Of a stretch of DNA of 64,000 bases, positions 23,939 through 34,741 are shown one piece after another. Source of the DNA: Gracilaria gracilis (taxonomy: Eukaryota; Rhodophyta; Florideophyceae; Gracilariales; Gracilariaceae); the NCBI GenBank assembly GCA_030374805.1, contig JARGSG010000057.1:124001-188000 (forward strand). The letters are read 5' to 3'. The stretch's first letter is position 1; the number at the start of each line of letters is the position of its first letter. A program made the position numbers and the translations under genes. Under the pieces are notes generated by a model. The model was not told the DNA's origin. It searched no databases and was given only the letters and a program-made list of their open reading frames with translations.

Positions 23939-24357
23939 TATAGTGCAATATAATCAGCTCATATTCGGTAAGCATAGTAGCATAGTAGTAGTTTAGTGTT
24001 CAAAAGGTACCCCTCAGGGTGTCCACGAGTAGGGCTCATGCACTGTGTTGTGCAAGTCCTCAGGGACCCCTTTTGTAGATACATTGTTTATTCTTTTTCG
24101 ACACGTGGCTGCTGTCCCCGGAGATGCAGTTAAGCACTTCCCGCTGGGCAGAGCTGACCGTGGTAGATCTCAAGCACCCCCTAGACGATTCTTCATCGTC
24201 TAGTTTCCCAAAGGGTCGTTCTGTTGCCGCTATCGGTGCTGCACGCCTGTATCGTGCCCCATTTTTATCGTCGCACGCTCCTTCGTGCCCGCTTGGGTGC
24301 TGCACATAGTATCCCTATTTCGACATTGTTGATACTCACTCGCTTGAATGTCCTTCA
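23939..24357 (+). repeat. Element E left LTR
   Basis: Begins TATAGTGCAATATAATCAGC and ends CCTTCA. Just after it is TTGTTCTCTCGACC, a degenerate form of the primer-binding-like site of B and C. It contains about 60 bp (about 24,155-24,215) missing from the right copy. Confidence 0.88.
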
Positions 24358-27300
24358 TTGTTCTCTCGACCTGGAACAGCCCAACTGGGTAGTTCTTGAT
24401 TTAGTTCCGTTTAGACCCCTTTTGGGTATTAGTTTCACTTTTCAGAACCGCCTCGAACCCTTTTGAGACTCACAGATCCGGCCAGAAACGCCTCACGGTT
24501 ATAGCGACCAAATTTCCCATCTATTGGTTGTTTTAAACTTGCCCAAATGGGATATCTTTGCCGAAAGCCAGAAAGAAATCTTTTCGCCCTACCATCATGA
24601 CCACTCCTCCAGGTTTCTCTTATGAGCATGCCGGAATGGTTGTGACCCCTCAGGATCACGGCGCGGTCAAAGTCGCGCCAGATACCCACTCGCGGGCCCA
24701 CAGTACTCGAATTGCTCATAGCAAGATCCTACCCCCCTAGACAAGGAAGGGAATCTACTCCGACAGTCTACACCCACCAAATTCCGGAATCCTCCGGAGG
24801 TCATGCGTCAGCAGGCCTCTTTAAAAACACCTCCGCTGCCCCACAGGGAAGTACCGGTCAACCACTTGACCGGCACTCTACCAATGACAACTGGAGAGGA
24901 GCCTCCGCTCCTCCCTGATAAGGTACTCATAGCCCTAAAGTCACTAGTGGAATCGATAGTCGTCTTCGAGGGTGAAAGTTGTATTCTGCAAAGGGTCCTG
25001 GCAGGAGTGGAATCCCATAAGAACACTCTTGTCTATCGGGTTGCTTCAAGGATGACCATATCTGGGGTTCTATAAGGCGAAATTACCACCAGTGTGAACA
25101 CTGTGGTAAAGCGCCGTTTTTGGCTTGTCCCAACAGTGGTCAAGCTACTCCTTACAAATTTTCTTGGTTATGCTGATTTGCAAAACCTCCTTTATCCCTT
25201 CGGATGCTGCAGTCAATTCACGGCCTGAATGGGACCCTTCTCTAGACAGAACAAATTTGGACGTTCATCCCCGTCGGGAGACAGAAGTATCGGCCGCGTC
25301 CTTATGAAGAGACGTGGTAAACGGGGAGCAATGAACGCTCCAAGCAGAAAACAGACCAAGAGAGAGATTAACCATAAAGGTACTAACCTTCCCAAGTCGG
25401 GCGCTTTGAGTCCAAACGCGGATGCCAAGACCTAGCGTTTTAACACTGTCTTTTCTGGAGTAGACATATTCACTACTTGTATTCTACCCCATTGGGATTC
25501 TCGGTTTTTTCTCGTTAAAAAGTTCTTTATTCTAACATTTTTCCCTTCTGGAACACGTTTCTATCACCGAGATCTTCTCTCTCCCTTTTCACTTTCCTCC
25601 AAAACACTGTTTGGGTTTTGAAGACTCCTCTGTCAGAACCCCTTGTTCTTCCCTTTTAGTCAGGGAAGAAGTAAACCTGACAATGGAGGTCCCTTCTGGT
25701 ATCTTTTTACCAGATTGGGTACGAGTTTGACTTGGAAACGAGGTGCTCTCGATTCTTTCTGGAACACTCTTTCCCAACTGGGCTTTTTTCTACTGATTCC
25801 TGACGCCATCGTGGTCGTCCAGTTTGGGTTTTTTCACGGATACAGTATCCGGCAGAGGTTGGCTTCCTGACCACATTTACGGAGGAGGCTCCCATCAGGT
25901 GGGTCATTTTATACTGGAATATGTGTTCCCATTTGGGTCGTGTTCAAGTTGGTGAATAGGAAACTTCTTCTTCTAGAAAGTCAGGATGTCGAATTCACCT
26001 TCGCAGGAAAAGACGAGGACGTCAATGCAGGGCATAGACTTCCTCGAAACTTTGAGGATTTATCCCCACCCATTAGGAACGCTTTAGAAACCTCACAGGT
26101 TTCCAAATTGGTTCCCAGTCCGTAGTTGACCATTCATTTTGGTATTTTGGTTTATCCCTCACTGGGAAACCTGTTACCAGGATATTGGTCGGGCAACATA
26201 GCCATTGTGGGATTTAAGTTTTTCAGCGAACCCCACATGGACTTGGATGACATATTTCCGCAGTGAACCATTCTGGGAAGAAAAGCTTTCGAGTCCTCTA
26301 CACAACCAAAATCGTTCTCATCTTGTCATTACTTACCCCTCAAGGGATTAATCATAGGCGTTCTTGGACCCCAATGGGTTTCTTCGTATCTCTACGGTGT
26401 TATTCATTACCATTCTTGGTGAACCGCTTACGGATTCTACCCTTTTGGGATTCCTTTGTTTCTTTGGCTCTCGTTCATGCATCTAGGCTCGTTTCCGTTC
26501 GAGCCCTTCATCTGGGTTTTATTTCCATATTCTTTAGTTTATATGCACCCTGATACCCTCCGTTCTGTCTATCGTAATACCACTTGGGGCTTTGGAACTC
26601 GTGCGGTGCGCTCGCCTGAGAGGAGGAAAAGGATTGTGTATTTCATGATGCCCTTCGGTTCATCGTCTACCCTACACTTCTTAGGCGTTTCCCTCTTAGG
26701 ATTTGGCCACTCTCTCTTGGTTTATCTCCCGGGTCATTTATCACGTTCCTATTTGGGTTTAGTGGGACCTACACAGGGCGTCTTTGTGGAAATACGCCGT
26801 ATTAGGCTTCGCGATATCACAAGTACCTCGCGAGGCTTCTATTTTGACGCCAACATGGGGGCATGTAGAAACCCTTTCTTTGGGAACTGAATAGCACCGT
26901 ATGTAGCGAGAAGGTCGTTGAGGATTACGTGTAATAACCTTGGTTGCACCGTGCTCCACTACGCTGGATGGGTCCCTTCTACAGGCCTTCGAACTATTAG
27001 AGAGGTCTTTACGTTTTACACTTTCGAATCCTTTCCGTGTTTGGATCGAGAACGAAGAATCCGGACTCCATTTGATGTCGAATTTCGAGTTCTCTCTACT
27101 GGGGTTTGAGACACTTCAACCTTTCTGCCACAATGGCCTACATGGTGCTTGCCTTTAGGCTTCAGATTTAGCTCCCAATGGGTTTCATTCTAAACCGACT
27201 GTTACACTGGCCAGTGGAACCGCAGCAGGTGTGCTGCATTGCCGTATAGAACAGTCTTTTCATTTTCTTTATATTTGGATTGGTACACCCCCCGGGTCGT

Positions 27301-28199
27301 GCCGATGTCCAACACATCGGAATGTGAACTGATAATGCCATTCTGAATCCAGTGGGTGCATAACTTTTTCTACACTCAGGCATTCTCCGCCTCATGGCTT
27401 TGAAGTTCAGCGCTTATTCTCTCTTGGGTTTCGAAGTTCGTTTCATACGCAGGTCGGTGGACTGTTTTCTCCGAACGGGGTACAGGTCTACAGGTATGGA
27501 TCTGTGCTTATTCTACCCTTTGGGATTGATCGCGACACAAGAAGGGAAAAGAAGTTGCTCACTGGCCCCTCATGGGGCGTGTTTCACCACTGAATCCCCG
27601 CGGGAAAAAATTACGCCTGAGTCCGATGCAGCTAACCATACGAGGAAAGTTCCTTCTGAGCCACAGTGTACTGGCCCTAAACGGGGTTTGACCGATTCTA
27701 GAACCGCGACGGAACCCTCCGGGGCTTTCTTCTAGATGTGGAGTTGTCGCCTGAACTTTTCGAGGAGGATGGCGGCGACTCAAACATATGGGTCTAAAAT
27801 ATGCGGGCCGCTGACGGTACTGCATCTCATGGATTTGTGACCTTCAAAGCCCTAAGGGACAGCGACCCATAGTCGCAGGACTCCTGGGACCCATTGCTCT
27901 AGTTCTCTAGGGCTTCATCCGTTGACTTCTTGCGCGACGCAGATGCGCAGGCTCGCGCACGGTCCACGGATCTCCCCTGCTGAATTTGGTCTGCTTTTCT
28001 CGTTTGGAAAAGAAAAATTTTGGCATAGTCTCCCACCGGTCATGGCAGTCAAAAATTTTCCCGGCTTAATAGCGACAGTGTAAAGCCTCCTTGGGTCTTG
28101 CATAGGACTCGGAAACGGTTCGCGCTTTTTTGTTTGCCGTTTGGAACCCTTTAAGACGACTTGGAACGACTTGAAACACCCGCTTTGTGAGGCGCAAGG
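24358..28199 (+). other. Element E interior, left part
   Basis: This holds gag-like remains: MTTPPGFSYEHAGMV at about 24,597, a helical stretch LPDKVLIALKSLVESIVVFE within 24,803-25,075, and a basic stretch RRGKRGAMNAPSRKQTKR at about 25,310-25,370. The rest has few open frames and many short runs of the form CCC-A/T-rich-GGG (for example CCCATTGGGATT, CCCTTTTGGGATT and CCCTTTGGGATT). No pol motif is seen. It is a fossil. Confidence 0.5.
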
Positions 28200-28740
28200 C
28201 CTCTTAAAGACTGTGCACACCCGACGGGAAGCTCTACATCGATGGAATGCGCCGTTGCATGCCTAAATCAAACACGTGGGACACGCGCGTGCCATGTACA
28301 GGTGCGCGCGCCATGCACAGAAGCGGGCGCCATTATGCGACGCTGCAAGCGTGCAAAACGCCACGTGGGCCCCGCGCGTGTGTAGGCGATTCGGTATACA
28401 GTATTGCCCGTAGGGAGGCGGTTCGGCGCGGTCAAAAAATCCTAAGTATTTTGATGTGCTGCGTACCCCAAAACGGGCTCTGCGAGCCCTTGAAATGTCC
28501 GCGTTTCGGAGATACGGGCGAAATAAAGAATCGTCATTTTTGACCCCATACGGGAGGGTTATTTCCGGGCAAGGTTTTTGATTCTCCTTGCAAGTAACCC
28601 CCTGAAAATTTGGCGCATTCTGGGCTATTTGCCTACGAAGGACATTCAAATTGCGCCCCATGGCGTATTGTGCACCACGCGGCCTTACTGGCACACACCG
28701 CGCGTACGTGTGCACCGCCGCATGCACACTGCAGCTATCC
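28200..28740 (+). repeat. Shared 3' non-coding module, copy in element E
   Basis: Shares with the copies at 31,180-31,690 and 4,433-5,010 the ATTCGGTATACAGTATTG, GGTCAAAAAATCCTAAGTATTTTG and GTTTTTGATTCTCCTTGCAA blocks, set in CGCG-rich arms. Its presence in E ties this pol-less element to the A/B lineage. Confidence 0.8.
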
Positions 28741-30460
28741 AACGAAGCTCACGGTTCTCTCCACCGGAACATCTCGGCACTTGGAGCCCAAGCACACTCC
28801 AACAAGGAAAGGAGTAGCGACCAGGACGTTTTGCGCCGCATTCGCGCAGTGCCGCCCGCTGCGCACCTGGCGATCAGTGCCGACATGCTTCATCTAACCC
28901 TCGAAGGGGATGATTTCGCCGCTACTGCGCGTCTCGTAAGGGCATGGAGGGAAGCAGAAGTTCTTCATTGACTCTATTAGAGCTTACGCGCCCATCATGA
29001 AGACTCCCGCAACCAACGGTACCACAGCCTACTAAGGAAACCTTGCCCTCACTGGGACGTTCGTTTTAGTACTCGCACCCCTCGGGAGGTCTTCCTTCCT
29101 CGGGATCAACTGCCGTCGGGACTTGACCCCAACTCCAGGTAAAGGCGTGGTTTAAGCAACTGAAGCAGGCAGCTGTACGTCTGCGGTGCACAGACCCTCG
29201 CAGGGTGAATAGACGTAGAGTACATAAGCAATGCGTTGCGCGTAGAAGAATCTCGCCCCTTTGGGATATCGTTGGCAATTGCATATAAAAATTTGGAGGT
29301 ATGTCGCTCGAGCATAGACCCGTTCAGGAAAACAGCTTCGAGACCATCACTTTCTCAAGTTGTACCAACCATCTACGGAGACAATTACACCTCTTGGAAC
29401 TAACAGCTGGACATTCACAGCCAGTGGTTTCGTGTAACGCAAATTCGAAAAAGACCCTACGGGACTATATTGGAAGATAACCAAACGCCTACAGAGGGCT
29501 TTCATTCAATGAAGTGGACCCATGTGGGATCGGACGGGCAATTAGAAGGATTATTAATTGCACCTTCGCAGCTCGGTCTGTGGAGTGATCACGCGTGCGT
29601 CTGTCCCTTCTTGGGTACTGCGAATCATCAAATCGGACGTTCTCGCACCGGGAAAGAACGCACAGCGCTCGGCTCGTGCACACGTCGTGCGAAAGAAGTT
29701 GTTCGCCCGGATGGGGTATGCGCTGTAGTTCGGTACTACAACCCATGCTGGAATCGGGCTGTATGGAACTCAGTACGTTGGTCGTGTACTCTTTGTCACA
29801 CCCGTGGTGGGACTTTCATAATCTGGTGAGACCTATCGCCTCCTCAGAACCCAAAGGAACGGAGCCCAATGTTGCGAAGGTCGTTTCCTATGATGGGTTC
29901 GGTGTAGCCCAAGTGCAGGGTCAGTTTGGTTGCGGCGCGCAATCGGACTTCCTATTTTTGGGTCAGCACCCGACAGACGGGACACGTGATATAAACGGAG
30001 CCTCTGTCACGTCAGAGTCTCGCACCGTGACACCAACCCACCGGACAACTCCTCCACTCGCTGGAACGGCTCCGCTAGAGGTACTCTCGACAACTTTCTC
30101 ATTACGGAGACAACTCCGGGAAAGGAAAATGTTGTCAACCCGACCGGGAATAGTCGTGCAATCCATCAAGGAACTCTGTTCGTCTCCGATTCAATTCGTC
30201 TCTGCCCCGCTCCTTATCCGCCCGCTCGAGAATTCGCTGTACAACAAAGTGAGCTCTGCCGTGTTTCCTGGTCTACCGCTTAGGCCACGGCCCAGGCATG
30301 GATATTGTGTAGCAATCGCTCGCCTTTGATGATTACCCCAATGGGATCTTGAAGGATTCAAAGGTTGGGGTGGGATGTGTTTGCCCTTGCGATTGGTCCT
30401 TCCTCCGCATGGGAATGTTTAGCCAGCCTCGGGAAGAGGCCAGGCCTAGGGAGGTAAGTC
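28741..30460 (+). other. Element E interior, right part
   Basis: A plus-strand open stretch ends at 28,971 with DVLRRIRAVPPAAHLAISAD and a charged tail. Between 29,000 and 29,830 both strands have open stretches of 70-120 codons without recognisable motifs. A purine-rich run (AGGGAGGTAAG) lies just before the right LTR, as expected of a polypurine tract. No function can be assigned. Confidence 0.4.
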
Positions 30461-30817
30461 TGTAGTGCAATAGAATCAGCTCATATTCGGTATGCATAGT
30501 AGCATAGTAGTAGTTTAATGTGCACAAGGTACCCCTCACGGTGTCCACGTGTAGGGCTCATGCACTTTGTTGTGCAAGTCCTCAGGGTCCCCTTTTGTAG
30601 GTACATTATTTATTCTTTTTCGAAACGTGGCTGCTGCCCCCGGAGATGCACTTAAGCACCTCCCGCTGGACAGAGTTCTCCCGCCTCTACCCGTGCTGCA
30701 CGTCTGTATCGTGCTTCGTTTTTATCGTCGCTGCACGTTCCTTCGTCCCCCCTTGGGTGCTGTGCATAGTATCCCTATTTGGTCATTGTTGAGACTCACT
30801 CGCATGAGTTTACTTCA
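30461..30817 (+). repeat. Element E right LTR
   Basis: Begins TGTAGTGCAATAGAATCAGC and ends TTACTTCA, followed by TAAAT. It aligns with 23,939-24,357. Confidence 0.9.
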
Positions 30818-30834
30818 TAAATCAAAATAGTGAC

Positions 30835-31038
30835 GGGATACCGTCTCAGGTCTCTAATGAGTTCCCAGTGGAACGACTGGTAGGTCACCGCTGTACGCAA
30901 GAAGGTCTGAAGTACACCGTACGTTGGTATGGCTGGGGCGCCGACGGTGGTACCACCGAGCCGCCCTCAGCCATACCACACCACTTCAATTTAAGCTACT
31001 GGAACCGCAAGGGAGAGGACATGCCGAATGATGGGTAA
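30835..31038 (+). CDS. Element B chromodomain
   Basis: Translation reads VERLVGHRCTQEGLKYTVRW followed by YGWGADGGTTEPPSAIPHHF and LSYWNRKGE. It aligns with the element C chromodomain (VDRIVGHYWNQEGILRYHVR, then WYGYDPAQD) and the element A one. It starts directly after element E, as expected if E split integrase from chromodomain. It is part of a fossil. Confidence 0.82.
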   Translation, partial: GIPSQVSNEFPVERLVGHRCTQEGLKYTVRWYGWGADGGTTEPPSAIPHHFNLSYWNRKGEDMPNDG

Positions 31039-31179
31039 ACCTTAGAGGTGATGCAATCCCCCTAGGGAAGGGGGAAACGCATCTTAATCACGAGTACCAA
31101 ACTGGTTTTGAACGATGACCAGGAAGGTACTACCAGAAGGAAGCATTCCGCGAAGGGTACATACAGGGAACGGATAGCG

Positions 31180-31690
31180 CTAGAGCTCTACGTGCCGTTG
31201 AAAACGCGCCACGCACACGCGCGGCACGCGCGCAACCGCGCAAGCCACACAAGCGCAAACCCAGACGGTGGATACATTCAAAAAATTGAACCTTTTAATT
31301 GTCGAGGTCAACGCGCGATGCCCGTAACGCGCCGTGCAGAGTAACTGATTCGGTTTACACTATTGTGTGTAGGGAACATGCAACGGCATGTTCAAAAAAT
31401 CTAAGTATTTTGACAGTTTCGCGCTCCCAAATCGGCCATTCTCAGTCTCTGAAACCGCTTGGTTTTCGAGATACAGACCAAAAGAGGTTTCTGCGTTTTC
31501 ACTACCGTATGGAGGGGTTATTTTCCGGTCGAAGTTTTTGATTCGCCTTGCAAGTAACCTCCAGCGTGAAACACAGCACGTGCGCCCATGCATGGTAAAA
31601 GGCCATGCAAAACCATCTCGGTACATTGCTGGCCACCACACGCGAGCACAAGGCACAACATCTTACCTCATAGAAAGGCGAAACCGCTCG
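31180..31690 (+). repeat. Shared 3' non-coding module, copy in element B
   Basis: CGCG-rich arm, ATTCAAAAAATTG, then GATTCGGTTTACACTATTG, TTCAAAAAATCTAAGTATTTTG-type and GTTTTTGATTCGCCTTGCAA blocks, as in elements A and E. It lies between the chromodomain and the end of the antisense gene. Element C has only about 300 unrelated bases at this place. Confidence 0.8.
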
Positions 31691-31770
31691 CCCCGCCGCA
31701 CGGAGGCGAAGTGGCGTACCAACATGGTAAATTCATACTACGAGCACCAAAATGTCTCAAGATGGAACTA

Positions 31771-32012
31771 CTAATGACTCAAGGGGGTACTATTAGGCAC
31801 GCTGACGCCTGGGATTACGTCAGGACCCATCGGAGGTGGCGCGGTCACCTGCGCAACCGACGGAGGAACAGACGACCCGGCAGGGAGAGGAGCCCGCGTA
31901 ATGGCTAGAAGGCCGGGGATCAAGCTTACACCGAATAGGGGATCCTCCAAAAGGTTTGTAGACGTCGGGTTCATAGCTGTCGCTAGGGCCGCCACCTGGT
32001 TGGTATCCACCT
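31771..32012 (-). CDS. Element B antisense gene, 3' end
   Basis: A minus-strand open stretch ending in a Pro/Val/Ser-rich tail (APPPMGPDVIPGVSVPN). It begins at the element C insertion site; the rest of the antisense gene lies beyond C at 43,735-45,770. The five bases 32,008-32,012 (CACCT) are the left target duplication. Function is unknown and it is part of a fossil element. Confidence 0.55.
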
Positions 32013-32779
32013 TGTAGTGAAACGCCCTCTGATGGTGGTTTCTGACTACTTAGTCATATTCCGACCTGTCGGGCGGGTGCTCTAAATGGGAGTATATGAA
32101 TAGTAACAACCACTGTAGTGAGAAGGACATGTGGGACACGGTTGAGCCAGGAGGTTGGCCACGTACACGTGGGACGGGCGCCACGGCGCGTGGGTAATTA
32201 CCACTGGGCGTGGGCCTAATTTAGTTAGTTTATTTCATTAGTGTTGGTGCGAGCTCACTACTTAGCCCGACAGTGACCTCGCCACCATGCACAGTAAAGT
32301 TCCCCGAACCAGGGTTGGCTCTATACTTCTTCGCCTTCGGCGGTCATCGACTCCTTCCGGGAGAGAGGCTCTGTTGTCTACGGGTAGTGTATCCTCCCTG
32401 CGTCACCTAACAGGACCCATTCGTGGGAGTGTTTTCCGTTTGTGTCGCATTCGACCCTGTACAGGGATAACCCCGGTGTTTACCGTAGCCTTTTTGCCCT
32501 TTCCTCCTTTTCCTTCTTCCATCCCCCGCTCTCACGGATTCCTTTTCTTTTTCCCCACTTCCGTGGACTCGTGCCTCTCTCGAGGACCCATTCACCCACA
32601 CACGTGTTGCCAACACCGATCCTTGCTCAACTCTCTACGCCCGTCGTGACGGCTTGGCCTCGGCTTACACCCGACTTCGTCGCGCCTTGCCAGAGAGGCT
32701 CTGTCTGCTGACTACCCTCCTACAGAGGAAGATCTCGGACGTCTTCGTGGTGTCTTTCCGCCTCTGGCGTTGCACTACA
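32013..32779 (+). repeat. Element C 5' LTR
   Basis: 767 bp, starting TGTAGTGAAACGCC and ending GGCGTTGCACTACA. It differs from the 3' LTR at about 29 positions by eye count. The two ends form a 14-base inverted repeat, perfect in the 3' copy, which is long for an LTR. Confidence 0.95.
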
Positions 32780-32782
32780 AAG

Positions 32783-32793
32783 TGGTCTCCCGA
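32783..32793 (+). promoter_or_regulatory. Primer-binding-like site of element C
   Basis: TGGTCTCCCGA three bases after the LTR, identical to 17,585-17,595 in element B. It is probably the annealing site of the tRNA primer for minus-strand cDNA. Confidence 0.75.
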
Positions 32794-32899
32794 CTTAGAA
32801 TCGGATATTTGGTTTAACACGTACTCGTGTGTGTTTTCCCTCTTCGAGGTTTCGTTTCTACTTCTGGAAGTTTCCCATTGCACGGTTGGTTGAGAAATC

Positions 32900-34639
32900 A
32901 TGTCTCGAAAGCCGTCTGGGACGAAGGCTGCTGTTACTCGGAGTCGTTCCCACAGTGGTGGTGTCGCTGGGGATGATCGGTTCGTCTCACGCTTCCCCAG
33001 GCGTGCTGGCTCCACCCTTGGTGTTAACAATCCGTCCAAGACGTCGGGTCAACAACCGGGGCACAAGACACTCCCCTTTGCCCCATTGCTTCCCCCTACT
33101 GATGCTGCTGGTCCGGCCCCGGCCGTTGCTGCCGCAGCTCAGTCTGCTACGGCTACACCAGCGGCCGCGGTGGGTCAGTCCCATCGGGAGGAGGACAACA
33201 TCCCCCAGGGTACAGCTATGGAAGAGCAGTTGCGTCAGCTGCGCACTGCTCACAACTCCCTTGTAGGGGTGGTCAACATTCTACGCCGACAGGCGGACGA
33301 CTCCCCTGCAACGGGTATTTCTGAGGATCTTCGTACGTTATATTCCGACGTCAACAAAATGTTGGAGTGCTTTGGTCGACCCGCCACCTTCGTAGAAGGA
33401 ATTCAGAACCGATTTGATCGCGTAAGAGACCGCCTGGAGATGCTGGAGCAAACCATTCCTATGGATGCTGCCACTCCGGCGAAGCCGGTCGCTGTGTCCC
33501 ACAGGGCCAAGAACTCGGCACGCGAAAAGAACCGCCGCAGGCGGCAGGGCCAACAGGACGATCAGGGTTCAGACTCGTCTACTTCGTCGGATGCGGACCC
33601 GAACAATTCGGACAATGCTGACTCGTCAGACTCGTCGTCTGACGAAGACCGTGCTATACGGGCGTCACGCTCTAAGCGGTCTGCAGTCACGCAAGGTGCG
33701 GTTCGTGCTCGTACAAAAGGACGGAAACACGCGGGCTTGAAAGTCCTGAAGCCCACCAACCCTCTCTATGAGAAGCTGTTTTCATACCGGTATTACCGTT
33801 TGGAAGACTCCTCTTTGGATCGAACACCCCGTGGTACGGGCAAGGTAAAGGACTGCATCAAACGGATGCAGCTCTCGTTTCGTAACCAGTTGTTTACTGG
33901 AGAAGACCCAATCTTGGTGCTAGATTTTCTAGCCCGCTTCGTCGCGGAAGCCGATATACTCGGGATGAAGGAGGGACAGGCCTACATTGTTTTACCGTAT
34001 TTCTTACGCGGTGTAGCCGAGGACCAGTATAACTCTGTAAGAGGTTCTTCGCGGGCCTCCGAAGGAGGGGTTACTTGCGGGCCCGAAGCAGTGCAATATC
34101 TGTTACGGTCATACGTTACAAATGGTGCCATTCAGTCGGCGATACTCGCTCTGCGAGACACACGTCAACGCTCAGGCGTAACGGAAACGGATTTTTCGGT
34201 ACGCCTGAACAAAGCTTTCCACCGTTTTGGTAATGTCTATCCCGCTACAGAGCGTTGTACGATGTTCATCGACGGACTCGACCCGACCATCCGGACCCTG
34301 GTCGCCCACTATCGCGAGGATAGGAGGAAGATCACCTACCTGGAGCTCATTGAGATTGCACGAGCCCAAGGTGACTCTCGCCACGCAAGAGCTCCGAGTA
34401 GTCGGTTTAAGTCCGCCAAGGCGTTGTTGATGGAAACCAAATCCCCATCTCTGTCGCTCGTCGCGGATGAAGCACCTCCGAAGGAGTACGATAACGTCCA
34501 GCTCGTCCACGGTGATATCGACTCCATTCCGACAACGGACCTCCCGTCGACGACGGACGCCTCCTTCGAGACTACTCAGGACGGCACCGTGCTTTATGCC
34601 GATGCCACCCGAGTTCGCGGGCCTTACATCCCGTACTAG
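32900..34639 (+). CDS. Element C gag
   Basis: 579 codons from an ATG at 32,900. Residues 1-110 are Ala/Pro/Ser-rich. A helical part at about 105-190 has LRQLRTAHNSLVGVVNILRR and RFDRVRDRLEMLEQ, a likely coiled coil. A very charged linker (REKNRRRRQGQQDD and SSDADPNNSDNADSSDSSSD) lies at about 205-260. The capsid-like domain at about 300-500 includes GEDPILVLDFLARFVAEADI and RCTMFIDGLDPTIRTLV. The last fit the retrotransposon gag domain. The layout is the same as in A and B. It packages element RNA. The frame looks whole. Confidence 0.9.
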   Translation: MSRKPSGTKAAVTRSRSHSGGVAGDDRFVSRFPRRAGSTLGVNNPSKTSGQQPGHKTLPFAPLLPPTDAAGPAPAVAAAAQSATATPAAAVGQSHREEDNIPQGTAMEEQLRQLRTAHNSLVGVVNILRRQADDSPATGISEDLRTLYSDVNKMLECFGRPATFVEGIQNRFDRVRDRLEMLEQTIPMDAATPAKPVAVSHRAKNSAREKNRRRRQGQQDDQGSDSSTSSDADPNNSDNADSSDSSSDEDRAIRASRSKRSAVTQGAVRARTKGRKHAGLKVLKPTNPLYEKLFSYRYYRLEDSSLDRTPRGTGKVKDCIKRMQLSFRNQLFTGEDPILVLDFLARFVAEADILGMKEGQAYIVLPYFLRGVAEDQYNSVRGSSRASEGGVTCGPEAVQYLLRSYVTNGAIQSAILALRDTRQRSGVTETDFSVRLNKAFHRFGNVYPATERCTMFIDGLDPTIRTLVAHYREDRRKITYLELIEIARAQGDSRHARAPSSRFKSAKALLMETKSPSLSLVADEAPPKEYDNVQLVHGDIDSIPTTDLPSTTDASFETTQDGTVLYADATRVRGPYIPY

Positions 34640-34741
34640 AACGGAGGAACCCGTTTCCGACGACCAGGATGGCAGGACAGCCGCCCAGCGGGACGTTTCA
34701 CGGATAACCGGAGTGAGACCCTTCGACAGGGTAGGCAAGCA

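Larger units (their letters stand above)
23939..30817 (+). mobile_element. Element E: LTR element without visible pol, inserted in element B
   Basis: Two direct LTR copies (23,939-24,357 and 30,461-30,817), about 92% alike outside one 60-bp indel, enclose about 6.1 kb. The five bases before the left LTR are TAAAG and those after the right LTR are TAAAT, a near-perfect target duplication. Integrase sequence of element B ends exactly at the left side, and its chromodomain follows on the right. No RT, RNase H or integrase motif is visible inside; only gag-like pieces and the shared 3' module are. It is therefore either a large non-autonomous derivative or a heavily decayed element. Confidence 0.85.

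Noticed and set aside
32287-32649. 120-codon open frame in both LTRs of element C
   Set aside because: The LTRs are about 96% alike, so an open frame in one is expected in the other. Only one copy has an ATG, and the composition is Ser/Arg/Pro-rich as in frame shadows.
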